From NCBI RefSeq assembly GCF_003966915.1, contig NZ_AP018150.1:558001-622000 (forward strand): 64,000 nt of DNA. The letters are read 5' to 3'. This DNA comes from Mycoavidus cysteinexigens (lineage in GTDB: Bacteria > Pseudomonadota > Gammaproteobacteria > Burkholderiales > Burkholderiaceae). The translations under genes were made by a program, and so were the position numbers. The notes below the pieces were generated by a model. It had not been told where the DNA came from, made no database searches, and was given only the letters and a program-made list of their open reading frames with translations. Below are positions 28,952 to 39,809 of the stretch, one piece after another; within the stretch, counting starts at the first letter, position 1, and every line of letters starts with the position of its first letter.

Positions 28952-30435
28952 GTCGCCCCTGAATAATTCGTAAGCCCTTATGTGCTAAGACTTTTTAAGC
29001 GAAATGTAGTGGCATAAATTGCAAGAAAATGGCATATTGAGAAAATAAAGCCTGCAAATTTTGATGAGAAAAGAATGAGACCGAAGGCGCAAGTGATTGA
29101 AGCAGATATGTTCAGACAACCGTTAAGAGAGCAGATCAATCTGAAACATGAGTTGGTAGGTTTAGGAGATTTGATCAATTGGGAGAAATTAAGCGAATCG
29201 ATGAGTGAGAGTTTTACCTCATCGAGAGGTCGCCCAGCCAAGTCCCCTCGCCTGATAGCGGGGTTATTGTATTTGCAATATGCGTTCAACTTGTCTGATG
29301 AAGAAGTCGTTGGGTCGTGGCTAGAAAACCCATATTGGCAAGTATTCACGGGAGAGGAGTATTTACAAACAGAAGCGCCCATAGATGCATCAAGCCTAAC
29401 GCGTTGGCGGAAACGTCTTGGCGAGGCGGGAGTCGAAGAGTTATTAGCCGAGACGATCGAAGCGGCGAAACGGAGTGATGTGATCAAAGCATCGAGCGTG
29501 AAACGAGTGATCGTAGACACCACCGTGATGGAGAAGGCGATAGCCCATCCGACCGATTCCAGATTGCTCGAGCGTTGTCGAGAGCATTTGGTGAAAGCGG
29601 CAGCCCAACATGGTTTGCAGTTGCGACAAAATTACAACCGAGTGGCGCCCCGTTTGTCACTCCAAGTCAGCCGTTATGCGCATGCGAAGCAATACAAACG
29701 GATGAACAAAGCGTTAGGCACACTGCGTTCTCGAGTGGGACGAGTGATGCGCGATGTTGAGAGACAAATCGAGTCGGTGGCGGAGAAAAGCCATGATGCC
29801 TTGCGAGAGTTGATAGCCCGTACGAAAAGAATCATTTCGCAAAGCCCCAAGGATAAAAACAAACTTTATGCCCTGCATGCACCGGAAGTGGAGTGTATAG
29901 CCAAGGGCAAGGCACGTAAGCCCTACGAGTTCGGTGTCAAAGTATCGATTACGACAACTCACCAGGAAGGACTTGTGTTGGGTGCGCGCTCGATGCCGGG
30001 AAACCCTTACGACGGTCACACGCTGGCTGAAGCACTAGAACAAGCCGCAATTCTGAGTGATGTGACGCCCGAAGTTGCGATCGTAGATCGCGGTTACAAA
30101 GGGGTTGAGGTCGATGGCGTAAAAATCTATCACTCAGGTATGCGCCGGGGTATCACACGTACGCTAAGTGCTATCATCAAACGACGCAGTGCCATTGAAC
30201 CTATCATCGGTCATATGAAGACGGATGGGAAACTTGGTCGGAATTGGCTCAAAGGGGCATTAGGCGATGCCATACACGCTGTGCTCTGTGGCGCTGGGCA
30301 TAACTTACGGATGATCCTCAGAAAGCTTCGGCTTTTTTACGTTTTACTTTTATCCGATTTCTTCCGCCCTACGTTTGCTGTTGGTTTCAGGTTTTGGTTC
30401 TAATTAGTTCACAAAACGATTTATTCAGCGACGAC
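28952..30435 (+). mobile_element. Complete IS5-like insertion sequence inside rpoS
   Basis: The element is 1484 bases long, with imperfect terminal inverted repeats: left GTCGCCCCTGAATAATTCGT, right (complement) GTCGTCGCTGAATAAATCGT. It is flanked by the six-base duplication TACTTA at 28946-28951 and 30436-30441, which shows that it inserted as a unit. It carries one intact transposase gene. A damaged relative lies at about 43180-44201, and two tail fragments of that relative are at 45946-46096 and 47574-47724. Confidence 0.92.
29075..30403 (+). CDS. IS5-like DDE transposase
   Basis: This encodes 442 residues, intact. The N-terminal region has [20 protein letters not shown] and [20 protein letters not shown], typical of IS5-type enzymes. 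The DDE catalytic core shows the first aspartate in [10 protein letters not shown], the second in [10 protein letters not shown] and the glutamate in [21 protein letters not shown] long charged insertion (about residues 190-270) separates the first two. The C-terminus ([16 protein letters not shown]) is followed by an extended hydrophobic tail. All catalytic positions are present, so the element may still be mobile. Confidence 0.9.
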   Translation: MRPKAQVIEADMFRQPLREQINLKHELVGLGDLINWEKLSESMSESFTSSRGRPAKSPRLIAGLLYLQYAFNLSDEEVVGSWLENPYWQVFTGEEYLQTEAPIDASSLTRWRKRLGEAGVEELLAETIEAAKRSDVIKASSVKRVIVDTTVMEKAIAHPTDSRLLERCREHLVKAAAQHGLQLRQNYNRVAPRLSLQVSRYAHAKQYKRMNKALGTLRSRVGRVMRDVERQIESVAEKSHDALRELIARTKRIISQSPKDKNKLYALHAPEVECIAKGKARKPYEFGVKVSITTTHQEGLVLGARSMPGNPYDGHTLAEALEQAAILSDVTPEVAIVDRGYKGVEVDGVKIYHSGMRRGITRTLSAIIKRRSAIEPIIGHMKTDGKLGRNWLKGALGDAIHAVLCGAGHNLRMILRKLRLFYVLLLSDFFRPTFAVGFRFWF

Positions 30436-31118
30436 TACTTAAACCGTGGCGTGCCGTTGCTCGATTTAATCGAAGAGGGCAATCTTGGACTGATGCACGC
30501 GATCAGCAAGTTCGAGCCACAGCGGGGTTTTCGTTTTTCTACTTATGCGACTTGGTGGATTCGGCAAAGCGTTGAGCGCGCCATTATGAATCAAGCGCGC
30601 ACAGTGCGTTTGCCGGTCCATGTGATCCGTGAGTTAAATCAAATATTACGCGCTAAGCGCCATTTAGAAAAAAGCACGGTGAATGCCGATGGTTCTCTCG
30701 AGCGCCGCGACGCGAGTGTGGATGATATTGCTCATCTAACTGGCAAGACCGCTGAAGAGGTCTCTGATATCCTTGGCTTAAGCGAACGAACGGCTTCGCT
30801 TGACGCGCCGCTAGAACTCGATCCAGGAAGTAGTTTGCTGGACTTTTTATCTGACGAGCAAAGCCAATTGCCTGAGGCGAAGATTCAGCAGCGTGAGCTT
30901 GAAGAATTAATGCGGACTTGGTTAGCGCGTCTGCCGGACAAACATCGGCATGTGGTTGAGCGTCGTTTTGGCCTGGGCAACGTTGAGCCTGCTACGCTTG
31001 AGCAAGTGGCTGACGAGATGGAACTAACGCGTGAGCGGGTGCGTCAGATTCAGCAAGAAGCCATGACGCGCTTAAAGCGTTATTTCATCTCCAGCGGTGT
31101 GCGCAAGGATGCTGTGCT

Positions 31119-31895
31119 GTGACGCCTATTTTAGTTTTTGATATTGAAACCATTCCTGATATTGCAGGTGTGCGTCAATTAGATGATTGGCCTAGCGTCA
31201 TGCCTGATGAAGAAGTTGCGCAACGCGCGTTTGCTGCGCGCCGCGAAAAAACTGGCTCCGATTTTTTACCGCATTATCTGCAACGGGTCGTCTCGATTGC
31301 TTGCGCATTTAGAGACCGCGAAGGCTTTCGAATAAAGTCACTGGGCACTAAGCAGGACTCGGAAGCCACTTTGCTTCAATTATTTTTCCGCATCATCGAA
31401 AAATATTCTCCCCAATTAGTGTCATGGAATGGCGGAGGGTTCGATTTGCCTGTCTTGCACTATCGTGCTTTGGTGCATGGCGTCGCGGCCCCGAAATACT
31501 GGGACTTGGGCGAAGATGATCGAGATTTTAAATGGAATAACTACATCAGCCGTTACCATATGCGCCATACGGATTTGATGGATTTGCTCGCCCTCTATCA
31601 GCCGCGTGCTAACGCACCGCTTGATGCATTGGCTAAACTATGTGGCTTTCCTGGCAAACTGGGGATGGATGGAAGTCAGGTTTGGCAAGCTTTTAGTGAA
31701 GGGCGCATCGATGAAATTCGTGATTATTGCGAAACGGATGTCGTCAATACTTATTTAATGTACTGCCGTTTTCAGCAAATGCGGGGAGGCTTTACGCCGC
31801 AAGAGTATGAGCAGGAAGTAGGGTTGATTAAAGAGGCGTTGGCGCTTGAGGCTGGCGTGCATTGGGCGGAATATCTAGCAGCCTTTGCGAGATAA
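31119..31895 (+). CDS. Predicted 3'-5' exonuclease (PolB-type fold)
   Basis: This encodes 258 residues from a GTG that overlaps the rpoS stop by two bases. The N-terminal ExoI motif is VFDIETIPD, with the DxE metal ligands. ExoII lies in [18 protein letters not shown], and the ExoIII-type end in [20 protein letters not shown]. This fits the DnaQ-like group annotated as 'predicted 3'-5' exonuclease related to the PolB exonuclease domain'. Its biological role is not established. It is probably co-transcribed with the rpoS remnant, so its expression may now depend on the insertion sequence. Confidence 0.85.
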   Translation: MTPILVFDIETIPDIAGVRQLDDWPSVMPDEEVAQRAFAARREKTGSDFLPHYLQRVVSIACAFRDREGFRIKSLGTKQDSEATLLQLFFRIIEKYSPQLVSWNGGGFDLPVLHYRALVHGVAAPKYWDLGEDDRDFKWNNYISRYHMRHTDLMDLLALYQPRANAPLDALAKLCGFPGKLGMDGSQVWQAFSEGRIDEIRDYCETDVVNTYLMYCRFQQMRGGFTPQEYEQEVGLIKEALALEAGVHWAEYLAAFAR

Positions 31896-31966
31896 AACCT
31901 CTGCTGTGTTTGAAAGAGCAGGGGGCCGCTGTGGATCAATATCAATGTGCCTGGCACTTTTCTTTT

Positions 31967-32006
31967 TTATTAAAATAATATGTCTGACAATAAATTATTT
32001 TAATAA
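31967..32006. terminator. AT-rich hairpin between convergent genes
   Basis: Perfect 13-base inverted repeats TTATTAAAATAAT (31967-31979) and ATTATTTTAATAA (31994-32006). It lies between the ends of the exonuclease gene and the F-box gene, so it could terminate both. It has no GC core, so strength is doubtful. Confidence 0.45.
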
Positions 32007-32102
32007 TTTCAGTCTGTCTTTATTTAGGTCAGTATTGATACTTTCCTCAAACTGAGAGAGGCATGGATCAAAATTTCAGGCAAAAAATTGCGAATGATTC
32101 AA

Positions 32103-32738
32103 CTATGCCATCGCTTTGCGGTTTTTCCATATTGTATGCATCCTTTGACCGATTTTATCTAAAAATAACGCGTTTAATTCTTGGTTTTCTGAAATTAATT
32201 GTCGAGTGATTTCTGGATAAGCTTCCATAATACATCTAAGGTGATGGCTGGCGACTGTTCTATTGGAGTTTTCTGAAAAGCACTTATAAAATATTGGGCT
32301 GGTTAAAATTGTTTCGGCGAGCGAAATATCGGAAATAGCGATTTCTTTTAAATTATGCGTTAAACACCGGTGCCATCCTAAAATTTTATGATAAAGAGCT
32401 TTATTTTCTAAAATAATTTTAGCTGTTTTTATATCATTTTTTGCTTTTTCAACTAATTCACCTGCGGATAGCTTAATGAGCGTCAAATATATTTTCCCTT
32501 TTTGATCAACCGGGATGTACTCGAATTTTCTGGCAGATAAATTATTTAAAAAGAGCTGTTTCACCTGATTTTCATCTTTCGCGATGTAGTCAGGTTTAAC
32601 TAAGTCTCTCCAGCACTCATTGTCATTAACCACTGTATAAAATTGCCTCGAGACGAGCGCAATCGAAGCATAGTCTGTAATCGAACTTTGTTTAAAAATT
32701 CTAGACAGAATTTCATTGGAAAAGTCGGTGATCTGCAT
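32103..32738 (-). CDS. F-box domain protein (eukaryotic-like)
   Basis: This encodes 211 residues. Residues 2-48 fit an F-box: ITDFSNEILSRIFKQSSI, then YASIALVSRQFYTVV and ECWRDLVKPDY, with the leucine/isoleucine, Val-Ser-Arg and Trp positions of the motif. In eukaryotes F-box proteins dock targets to SKP1-cullin ubiquitin ligases, and several bacteria secrete F-box proteins to hijack that system. The rest of the protein is helical and unrecognised. The gene is markedly AT-rich compared with its neighbours, has no signal peptide and stands alone between core genes, as expected of an acquired effector. The secretion route is unknown. Confidence 0.78.
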   Translation of the reverse strand: MQITDFSNEILSRIFKQSSITDYASIALVSRQFYTVVNDNECWRDLVKPDYIAKDENQVKQLFLNNLSARKFEYIPVDQKGKIYLTLIKLSAGELVEKAKNDIKTAKIILENKALYHKILGWHRCLTHNLKEIAISDISLAETILTSPIFYKCFSENSNRTVASHHLRCIMEAYPEITRQLISENQELNALFLDKIGQRMHTIWKNRKAMA

Positions 32739-33146
32739 AATTAGTCTAAAAAAATCTCAAGGCTCAAGCATGGTCCATGTTAATTTTACTTCCCTAGTAG
32801 AAGCTAGGAACTGAGTAAAGAGCGAAGAAGGGCGATGCAGATATTGCGCGATTTATGCTAAGTCTCTGCCGAAGCGTCATTCAAGCGAATTTTGGGCCGA
32901 GTCGAGTTGTCATTCTTACGTTGTTTTTCACTCAGAGTATGAATTGTATTCGGGGTCAAGCAGCCATGTCGGTTGCAGTTGATTGCCAAAAATGCTCGTT
33001 CTTGGTCAGTTTGCCAAGGCGGCCTTGATCACCGCCTGTTGCGCCTTTATTATACTGGATTACGCTAGCGTGGATTGTCAACAGCCTGCCCAGCGGGTCT
33101 AAGCCGCCGTAGTTATGAAGATAATGCGCAAGGCTTGCGCCTGGCT
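32739..33146. other. Gap upstream of the groESL promoter
   Basis: About 400 bases without a supported gene. Short frames on both strands are not protein-like. Promoter elements for groESL begin at 33147. Confidence 0.5.
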
Positions 33147-33175
33147 CTTGAATTTATGCCAATGTGTCTCCATAT
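33147..33175 (+). promoter_or_regulatory. Likely heat-shock sigma32 promoter of groESL
   Basis: CTTGAA (33147-33152) and CTCCATAT (33168-33175) are separated by 15 bases, close to the sigma32 consensus CTTGAAA...CCCCATnT. It lies just before the CIRCE element. A TATAAT at 33180-33185 next to it could be the -10 of a housekeeping promoter overlapping CIRCE. Confidence 0.6.
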
Positions 33176-33184
33176 TCAGTATAA

Positions 33185-33211
33185 TTAGCACTCGTTAGCA
33201 AGGAGTGCTAA
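33185..33211. promoter_or_regulatory. CIRCE operator (HrcA binding site)
   Basis: A perfect CIRCE: TTAGCACTC, nine bases, GAGTGCTAA. This is the binding site of the HrcA repressor, which lets groESL be expressed on heat shock. It lies about 100 bases before groES and implies that hrcA exists elsewhere in the genome. Confidence 0.95.
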
Positions 33212-33309
33212 TAAATCTTCGCTTTTTGGCTCGGGGAATACTTTTCCCTATGAGCTTTAAAAATTTAGTTGTTCTCGAGTATTTCTAGTATTTATTGAGA
33301 GGAGTCTGT

Positions 33310-33603
33310 ATGAAAAAGCTGCGTCCTTTGCACGATCGTGTCATTATCAAGCGTTTGGACCAAGAGACCAAAAGCGCCTCAGGCTTGGTTATTCCTGAGA
33401 CGGCTGCTGAAAAACCTGATCAAGGTGAAGTGCTGGCGATTGGGCCAGGCAAGAAAGATGAGAAAGGTGCTTCGATTGCGCTTGATGTTAAAGTGGGCGA
33501 TCGCGTGCTGTTCGGCAAATATTCCGGTCAGTCAGTCAAGATCGACGGTAATGAACTGCTGGTAATGCGTGAAGAAGACATCATGGCTGTGCTAGTTAGC
33601 TAA
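33310..33603 (+). CDS. groES: Co-chaperonin GroES
   Basis: This encodes 97 residues from the ATG at 33310, preceded by GAGAGGAG; an upstream in-frame start at 33295 would overlap this site. GroES caps the GroEL ring and allows folding of enclosed proteins. [26 protein letters not shown] (mobile loop area) and [15 protein letters not shown] are conserved. It forms an operon with groEL 45 bases downstream. Confidence 0.97.
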   Translation: MKKLRPLHDRVIIKRLDQETKSASGLVIPETAAEKPDQGEVLAIGPGKKDEKGASIALDVKVGDRVLFGKYSGQSVKIDGNELLVMREEDIMAVLVS

Positions 33604-33609
33604 GCGTAG

Positions 33610-35298
<1,689 letters not shown>

Positions 35299-35318
35299 TT
35301 GCCTAGGCTTGCCTGTGT

Positions 35319-35388
35319 TTGCGCCGCGCGTTCGTAAGAGCGCGGCGCAAATTTCTGAACGAAAAACCCGCATTGCTGCGGGTTTTTT
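35319..35388 (+). terminator. Double hairpin terminator after groEL
   Basis: The first stem is TTGCGCCGCGC (35319-35329) with GCGCGGCGCAA (35340-35350). The second is AAAAACCCGCA (35362-35372) with TGCGGGTTTTT (35377-35387), followed by a T. The second is a classic rho-independent terminator, as expected for a highly expressed operon. Confidence 0.88.
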
Positions 35389-35514
35389 GTGTCCTTTTGA
35401 TGAGATTTATCTCAAAACGTGAGCAAATTAGGCCGCAACCGCGGTACCATCGCCCTTTTGAGATATTCTTGCATCGTTTGAATCATAGCGTGTGGGATGT
35501 AGCGATATAACAGT

Positions 35515-35685
35515 ATGGAATATAAAAATTGGATGTGCCTCATTTGTGGCTGGATTTATGATGAAGAAGCCGGTCTGCCAGAAGAGGGCATTGCGCCGGG
35601 CACGCGTTGGGAGGACATCCCGCTTAACTGGACTTGTCCTGAGTGCGGTGCCCGCAAAGAGGATTTTGAAATGGTGCAAATTTGA
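35515..35685 (+). CDS. rubA: Rubredoxin
   Basis: This encodes 56 residues. It is a small electron carrier with one iron held by four cysteines. Both C-x-x-C pairs are present: Cys8 and Cys11 (WMCLICGWIYDEEAG), Cys41 and Cys44 (WTCPECGARKEDF). The sequence between, GIAPGTRWEDIPLN, is typical. The partner (for example an alkane hydroxylase or a reductase) is not in the window. The gene lies between groEL and the algH/yqgE gene, a common betaproteobacterial arrangement. Confidence 0.96.
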   Translation: MEYKNWMCLICGWIYDEEAGLPEEGIAPGTRWEDIPLNWTCPECGARKEDFEMVQI

Positions 35686-35775
35686 GACGCTGTGAGCAAA
35701 ATAAAGCCTTGGGATGGGTCGGCTGATTTTGCGGAATGGCTATCTGATAAAGGAATTCAAGGATTAGAATTCAAT

Positions 35776-36351
35776 ATGTCCAAAGCCTCTGATCGTATTA
35801 ATCTGACGAATCAATTTTTGATCGCGATGCCTAGCATGGCCGATGCGGTTTTCGCTGGCGCCGTGATTTATGTCTGCGAACATAATGAGCGCGGCGCGCT
35901 TGGTCTAATGATCAATCGGCCGACCGATATTGTTTTGCAAGCGCTTTTTAACCGTATCGATCTCAAGCTGGAAAATGAGCCTTTGCTGCATTTGCCGGTT
36001 TATTTCGGCGGTCCGGTCCAAGCGGAGCGTGGTTTTGTTTTACATGAGCCCACCTCGACTCAATATAATTCATCCATGCAGGTGCCAGGCGGCTTAGCTA
36101 TGACCACCTCGAAAGATGTGCTGGAAGAAATTGCGTTTGGCAAAGGGCCGGAGAAATTTTTGTTGACGCTAGGCCATGCCGGCTGGAGCGCAGGCCAGCT
36201 CGAAGAAGAAATTTCGCGCAATGGTTGGTTAAACGTCGAAGCGGACCCCGGCATTATTTTTAACGTGCCGGCCGAGCAGCGTTTTACGGCGGCGTTATCG
36301 ATACTTGGAGTGTCGCCGGCGATGTTGTCTAGCGAAGCGGGCCATGCGTAA
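35776..36351 (+). CDS. YqgE/AlgH family protein
   Basis: This encodes 191 residues from the ATG at 35776 (MSKASDRINLTNQFLIAMP), the normal family start. The frame continues up to a GTG at 35692, seven bases after rubredoxin, which would add 28 residues. DUF179/AlgH proteins have no settled function; the fold is known, and in Pseudomonas AlgH affects several regulated processes. Conserved blocks: GALGLMINRPTDI, VYFGGPVQAERGFVLH, FLLTLGHAGWSAGQLEEEI. It stands before ruvX, as in many proteobacteria. Confidence 0.92.
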   Translation: MSKASDRINLTNQFLIAMPSMADAVFAGAVIYVCEHNERGALGLMINRPTDIVLQALFNRIDLKLENEPLLHLPVYFGGPVQAERGFVLHEPTSTQYNSSMQVPGGLAMTTSKDVLEEIAFGKGPEKFLLTLGHAGWSAGQLEEEISRNGWLNVEADPGIIFNVPAEQRFTAALSILGVSPAMLSSEAGHA

Positions 36352-36431
36352 AAATAGGGTGCTTTTAGCTTTTTGCGCTGGCGCGCTAAGATTGGTGGCG
36401 CTTAAAGCGCAAAACCGCAAGAGGTAGTGCG

Positions 36432-36836
36432 ATGAGCAGCATAGAAACGCTACTTGCGTTTGACTATGGCGAAAAGCGAATCGGGGTGGCGCTTGGAAAT
36501 ATGTTGATGCGGCAAGCGCAAGCCTTAACTGTGATTATGAATCATAACCGCGAGCACCGTTTTGCAGCGATTGGCGCACTGATTAAAGAATGGCGACCCG
36601 CAAAACTGATTGTTGGCTTACCGCTGCACGCAGATGGTGCAGCACATCAGATGACGCAGTGGGCTAAGCGCTTCGGTCAGCAGCTATATGGCCGCTTTGG
36701 CTTGCCCGTGGTGTGGGTGGACGAAGGTTATTCGTCAGTCGCCGCGGCTGTGCTGAGCCGTGACCTAACGCAGCTTGACGCTGAAGCTGCACGCATTATT
36801 TTGCAACAGTTTTTTGATGAATATGCAATTGCCTAA
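36432..36836 (+). CDS. ruvX: Putative pre-16S rRNA nuclease / Holliday junction resolvase-like YqgF
   Basis: This encodes 134 residues of the YqgF family, an RNase H-like nuclease. In E. coli the protein is implicated in processing the 16S rRNA 5' end. The N-terminal catalytic aspartate is in [25 protein letters not shown], and [14 protein letters not shown] with a second acidic site, follow. It overlaps the start of pyrR by 14 bases and so is coupled to the pyrimidine genes. Confidence 0.93.
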   Translation: MSSIETLLAFDYGEKRIGVALGNMLMRQAQALTVIMNHNREHRFAAIGALIKEWRPAKLIVGLPLHADGAAHQMTQWAKRFGQQLYGRFGLPVVWVDEGYSSVAAAVLSRDLTQLDAEAARIILQQFFDEYAIA

Positions 36837-37350
36837 CGCTGAGTCGTTGTACCATGTTTTGCGTGACCAAATTCGCGCCGCTTATGGCGATGTGTTGCAT
36901 CAGCCTGATGGTGTTGTGCTGGTCGGGATTTGGAGTGGCGGCGCTTGGCTGGCCGAACGGCTTGCGAGTGATTTGAAGCTCGCTGGGTTCGGCGTTGTAA
37001 ACGTGGTGTTGCACCGTGATGATTATGCTGAAAAAGGTTTGCATGGACCAGGCCAGCCAACCTCGTTGCCGTTTCAAGTGGAGGGGCGTCGGATTGTATT
37101 GCTAGATGACGTACTTTATACTGGCCGCACAATTCGAGCTGCGCTAAATGAGCTGTACGATTTTGGCCGCCCGGCTGCGGTTGATCTCGCGGTATTGGTT
37201 GATCGAGGAGGGCGCGAATTGCCGATCGCCGCCCGTTTTGTAGGCGCAACTGCAGACATGCCTGCCGCCCGCACACTGGTCTTGCAACGTAATGATCACG
37301 GCGCATTTGAGTTTCATACTGAAGCGCGCACCGATGATTTAGGGCTGTAG
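36823..37350 (+). CDS. pyrR: PyrR bifunctional protein
   Basis: This encodes 175 residues from the ATG at 36823; another ATG at 36817 is possible. PyrR has the type I phosphoribosyltransferase fold. In Gram-positive bacteria it regulates pyr operons by RNA binding, and many members have uracil phosphoribosyltransferase activity. The PRPP loop is [17 protein letters not shown], and [16 protein letters not shown] and [11 protein letters not shown] are also typical. The cluster pyrR-pyrB-pyrC' is the known Burkholderia/Pseudomonas arrangement. No attenuator was identified upstream. Confidence 0.92.
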   Translation: MQLPNAESLYHVLRDQIRAAYGDVLHQPDGVVLVGIWSGGAWLAERLASDLKLAGFGVVNVVLHRDDYAEKGLHGPGQPTSLPFQVEGRRIVLLDDVLYTGRTIRAALNELYDFGRPAAVDLAVLVDRGGRELPIAARFVGATADMPAARTLVLQRNDHGAFEFHTEARTDDLGL

Positions 37351-37425
37351 CGAGTCTTTTGATCCATGCCAATCCGTACTTATGAAGTTGTGCCGCTTTG
37401 CATAGCTTGCTTCGCTGGAGAGTAG

Positions 37426-38424
37426 ATGTCAAACATTTGGCCGCCTGCGCCAACCTTACGCCCGGGTTTTAAAGGCAATCTGCAATTAACAAAAAATGGC
37501 GAACTGAAGCATTTGTTGACAATCGATGGGTTGCCAAAAGATATTATTACGCAGATCCTCGATACCGCTCAGCAATTCGTCGGCGTAGCTGAGAGAGAGG
37601 TCAAAAAGGTCCCGCTTTTGCGCGGCAAATCAGTCTTCAATCTTTTTTTTGAGAACTCAACCCGCACTCGCACAACGTTTGAAATTGCCGCCAAGCGTTT
37701 ATCGGCTGATGTGCTGAATCTCAATATCAATGCCTCATCGACCAGCAAAGGCGAATCGTTACTGGATACAGCAGCGAATTTGTCTGCGATGCAAGCGGAT
37801 ATGTTTGTCGTGCGTCACGCGCAAAGTGGAGCCCCTTATTTACTGGCGCAACATGGCCCACCTCATTTGCATGTGATTAATGCGGGCGATGGGTGGCATG
37901 CGCACCCGACGCAAGGTTTGTTGGACATGTATACCATCCGTCAGTACAAAAAAGATTTTACGCAGCTCCGCGTGGCGATTGTCGGTGATATTCTGCACTC
38001 CCGAGTAGCGCGTTCTGATATTCATGCGTTAACCACACTGGGCGTGCCAGAAGTGCGGGTAATTGGTCCCCGCACTTTATTGCCCGATGGACTCGAGCGA
38101 TTTGGCGTGCGGGTTTTTCATGATATACGCGAAGGGTTAAAGGGAGTGGACGTCATCATTATGCTGCGTTTGCAGAATGAGAGAATGAATAGCACTCTAT
38201 TGCCGTCGGCTCAAGAATATTTCAAGAGTTGGGGTTTGACTCCCGAGCGCCTTGCGTTGGCTGCGCCAGATGCAATTGTAATGCACCCAGGACCGATGAA
38301 CCGTGGGGTTGAAATTGAGTCATCGGTTGCCGATGGTGCGCAATCCGTGATTTTGCACCAAGTCACTTTCGGGATTGCGGTGCGCATGGCGGTCATGGGG
38401 ATTATTGCTGGGAACAATGGTTAA
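37426..38424 (+). CDS. pyrB: Aspartate carbamoyltransferase catalytic subunit
   Basis: This encodes 332 residues. It joins carbamoyl phosphate and aspartate, the committed step of pyrimidine synthesis. The carbamoyl phosphate site is [12 protein letters not shown] (residues 76-86). [32 protein letters not shown] (as GDG-HPTQ) and [13 protein letters not shown] are conserved. The N-terminal extension of about 25 residues matches the class of enzyme that binds the pyrC-like subunit. Its neighbour is exactly that inactive subunit. Confidence 0.96.
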   Translation: MSNIWPPAPTLRPGFKGNLQLTKNGELKHLLTIDGLPKDIITQILDTAQQFVGVAEREVKKVPLLRGKSVFNLFFENSTRTRTTFEIAAKRLSADVLNLNINASSTSKGESLLDTAANLSAMQADMFVVRHAQSGAPYLLAQHGPPHLHVINAGDGWHAHPTQGLLDMYTIRQYKKDFTQLRVAIVGDILHSRVARSDIHALTTLGVPEVRVIGPRTLLPDGLERFGVRVFHDIREGLKGVDVIIMLRLQNERMNSTLLPSAQEYFKSWGLTPERLALAAPDAIVMHPGPMNRGVEIESSVADGAQSVILHQVTFGIAVRMAVMGIIAGNNG

Positions 38425-38463
38425 AGCCAACGCATTACACATAACTCCGATTGAAAATAAATA

Positions 38464-39747
38464 ATGAACCTTCACATCAAAGGTGCTCGCTTAATTGACC
38501 CAGCCTCAGGTATGGACACCCAGGCTGATTTATTCGTTGCTGCAGGCAAAATTGCCGGTATTGGCAGCGCGCCGCCGACGTTTAAAATGCACCAGGAAAT
38601 TGACGCGAACGGTTTAATCGTATTGCCCGGTCTGGTTGATTTGTTAGCGCGGCTGCGTGAACCTGGTCATGAATATAAGGCAACGCTTGCCTCGGAAATG
38701 GCCGCGGCTCTTGCGGGTGGGGTGACCAGCTTAGTTTGCCCACCGGATACGGATCCTCCGCTGGATGAGCCTGGTTTAGTTGAAATGCTGAAATTCCGCG
38801 CTCGCACTTTAAACCAAGCACATGTGTATCCGTTAGGCGCCTTGACGGTTGGACTTAAAGGGAAAGCTATTACTGAAATGGCTCAATTGGCGGATGCGGG
38901 CTGTATTGGCTTTTCTCAGGCAGATGCGCCGATTGCGAACACCCAAGTATTATTGCATGCTTTGCAATATGCCACGACGTATGGCTATACGGTTTGGTTG
39001 CGCGCGCAGGATGTGTATTTAGCCCAAGGCGGGGTGGCTGCCAGCGGACCTTGGGCGTCGCGGCTTGGCTTGCGCGGGGTGCCGGCAGCGGCGGAAACCA
39101 TCGCGTTGCATACGATTCTTGAATTGATGCGTATCACGGGCGCGCGAGTCCATGTGTCTCATCTCTCTTCCGCCGCTGGGCTTGAGCTGGTGCGCGCGGC
39201 AAAACAAGAAGGTTTGCGCTTAAGCTGTGATGTGACGATTAATCACTTGCATCTGATTGATTTGGACATTGGGGATTTTAATGCGCAGTACCGCTTCGAT
39301 CCACCTTTGCGCGCACAGCGTGATCGGGATGCAATCTGCGCTGCGTTAATGGATGGCACCATCGACGCCATTTGCTCCGCCCATACGCCGGTTGACGACG
39401 ATGAAAAACTTTTGCCATTTGGTGAAGCCTCAGCAGGCGCAACCGGACTTGAGCTACTGTTATCGCTGACAGTGAAATGGGCGCAAGAAAAACGCGTGCC
39501 ATTGCCCACTGCATTAGCCAAAATCACCTGTGCGCCAGCCGCTATCCTGAACTTGGACGGAGGGCGTTTAGAGTTAGGCGCTCCAGCTGACCTTGCGCTC
39601 TTCGAGCTAGACGCACATTGGCGAGTTGAACCCAACCAGCTTAGAAGTCAGGGCCATAATACGCCATTTTTAGGGTATGAATTGCCAGCGCGCGTACGCT
39701 CCACCATAATCTCAGGCCAACTGGTCTATCAAGCAAGTCGAGCCTAA
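38464..39747 (+). CDS. pyrC: Dihydroorotase-like PyrC' (probably non-catalytic)
   Basis: This encodes 427 residues of the dihydroorotase superfamily. In Pseudomonas the protein from this position (PyrC') is inactive and acts as a structural partner of PyrB. The metal-binding H-x-H expected after VLPGLVD is lost: the sequence reads LVDLLARLREPGHEY, with Leu61 and Arg63 in place of the two histidines. Later parts such as VHVSHLSSAAG and SAHTPVDDDEKLLPFGEASA keep the fold. An active dihydroorotase should therefore be encoded elsewhere. Confidence 0.9.
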   Translation: MNLHIKGARLIDPASGMDTQADLFVAAGKIAGIGSAPPTFKMHQEIDANGLIVLPGLVDLLARLREPGHEYKATLASEMAAALAGGVTSLVCPPDTDPPLDEPGLVEMLKFRARTLNQAHVYPLGALTVGLKGKAITEMAQLADAGCIGFSQADAPIANTQVLLHALQYATTYGYTVWLRAQDVYLAQGGVAASGPWASRLGLRGVPAAAETIALHTILELMRITGARVHVSHLSSAAGLELVRAAKQEGLRLSCDVTINHLHLIDLDIGDFNAQYRFDPPLRAQRDRDAICAALMDGTIDAICSAHTPVDDDEKLLPFGEASAGATGLELLLSLTVKWAQEKRVPLPTALAKITCAPAAILNLDGGRLELGAPADLALFELDAHWRVEPNQLRSQGHNTPFLGYELPARVRSTIISGQLVYQASRA

Positions 39748-39809
39748 AAATCAATCTACTAAACGGCGCTCGTGCTGGGGCTGCTTGAACTATAAAGCAA
39801 GGAAAAATC

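Larger units (their letters stand above)
28556..31122 (+). pseudogene. rpoS: Stationary-phase sigma factor RpoS, split by an insertion sequence
   Basis: The gene is in two parts. Bases 28556-28951 encode the N-terminal 132 residues (acidic leader, region 1.2 DTIQHYLNRISVKPLLTVEE, start of region 2 LRLVVSIAKGYL). After the insertion sequence, 30436-31122 encode the rest ([37 protein letters not shown], regions 3 and 4 ending [19 protein letters not shown]). Joining them without the repeated TACTTA restores one frame of about 358 residues, normal for RpoS. The N part reads into the element and stops after four extra codons. The C part could be made only from a TTG inside the element end and would lack regions 1 and 2.1. 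General stress control by RpoS should be lost. Confidence 0.93.
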
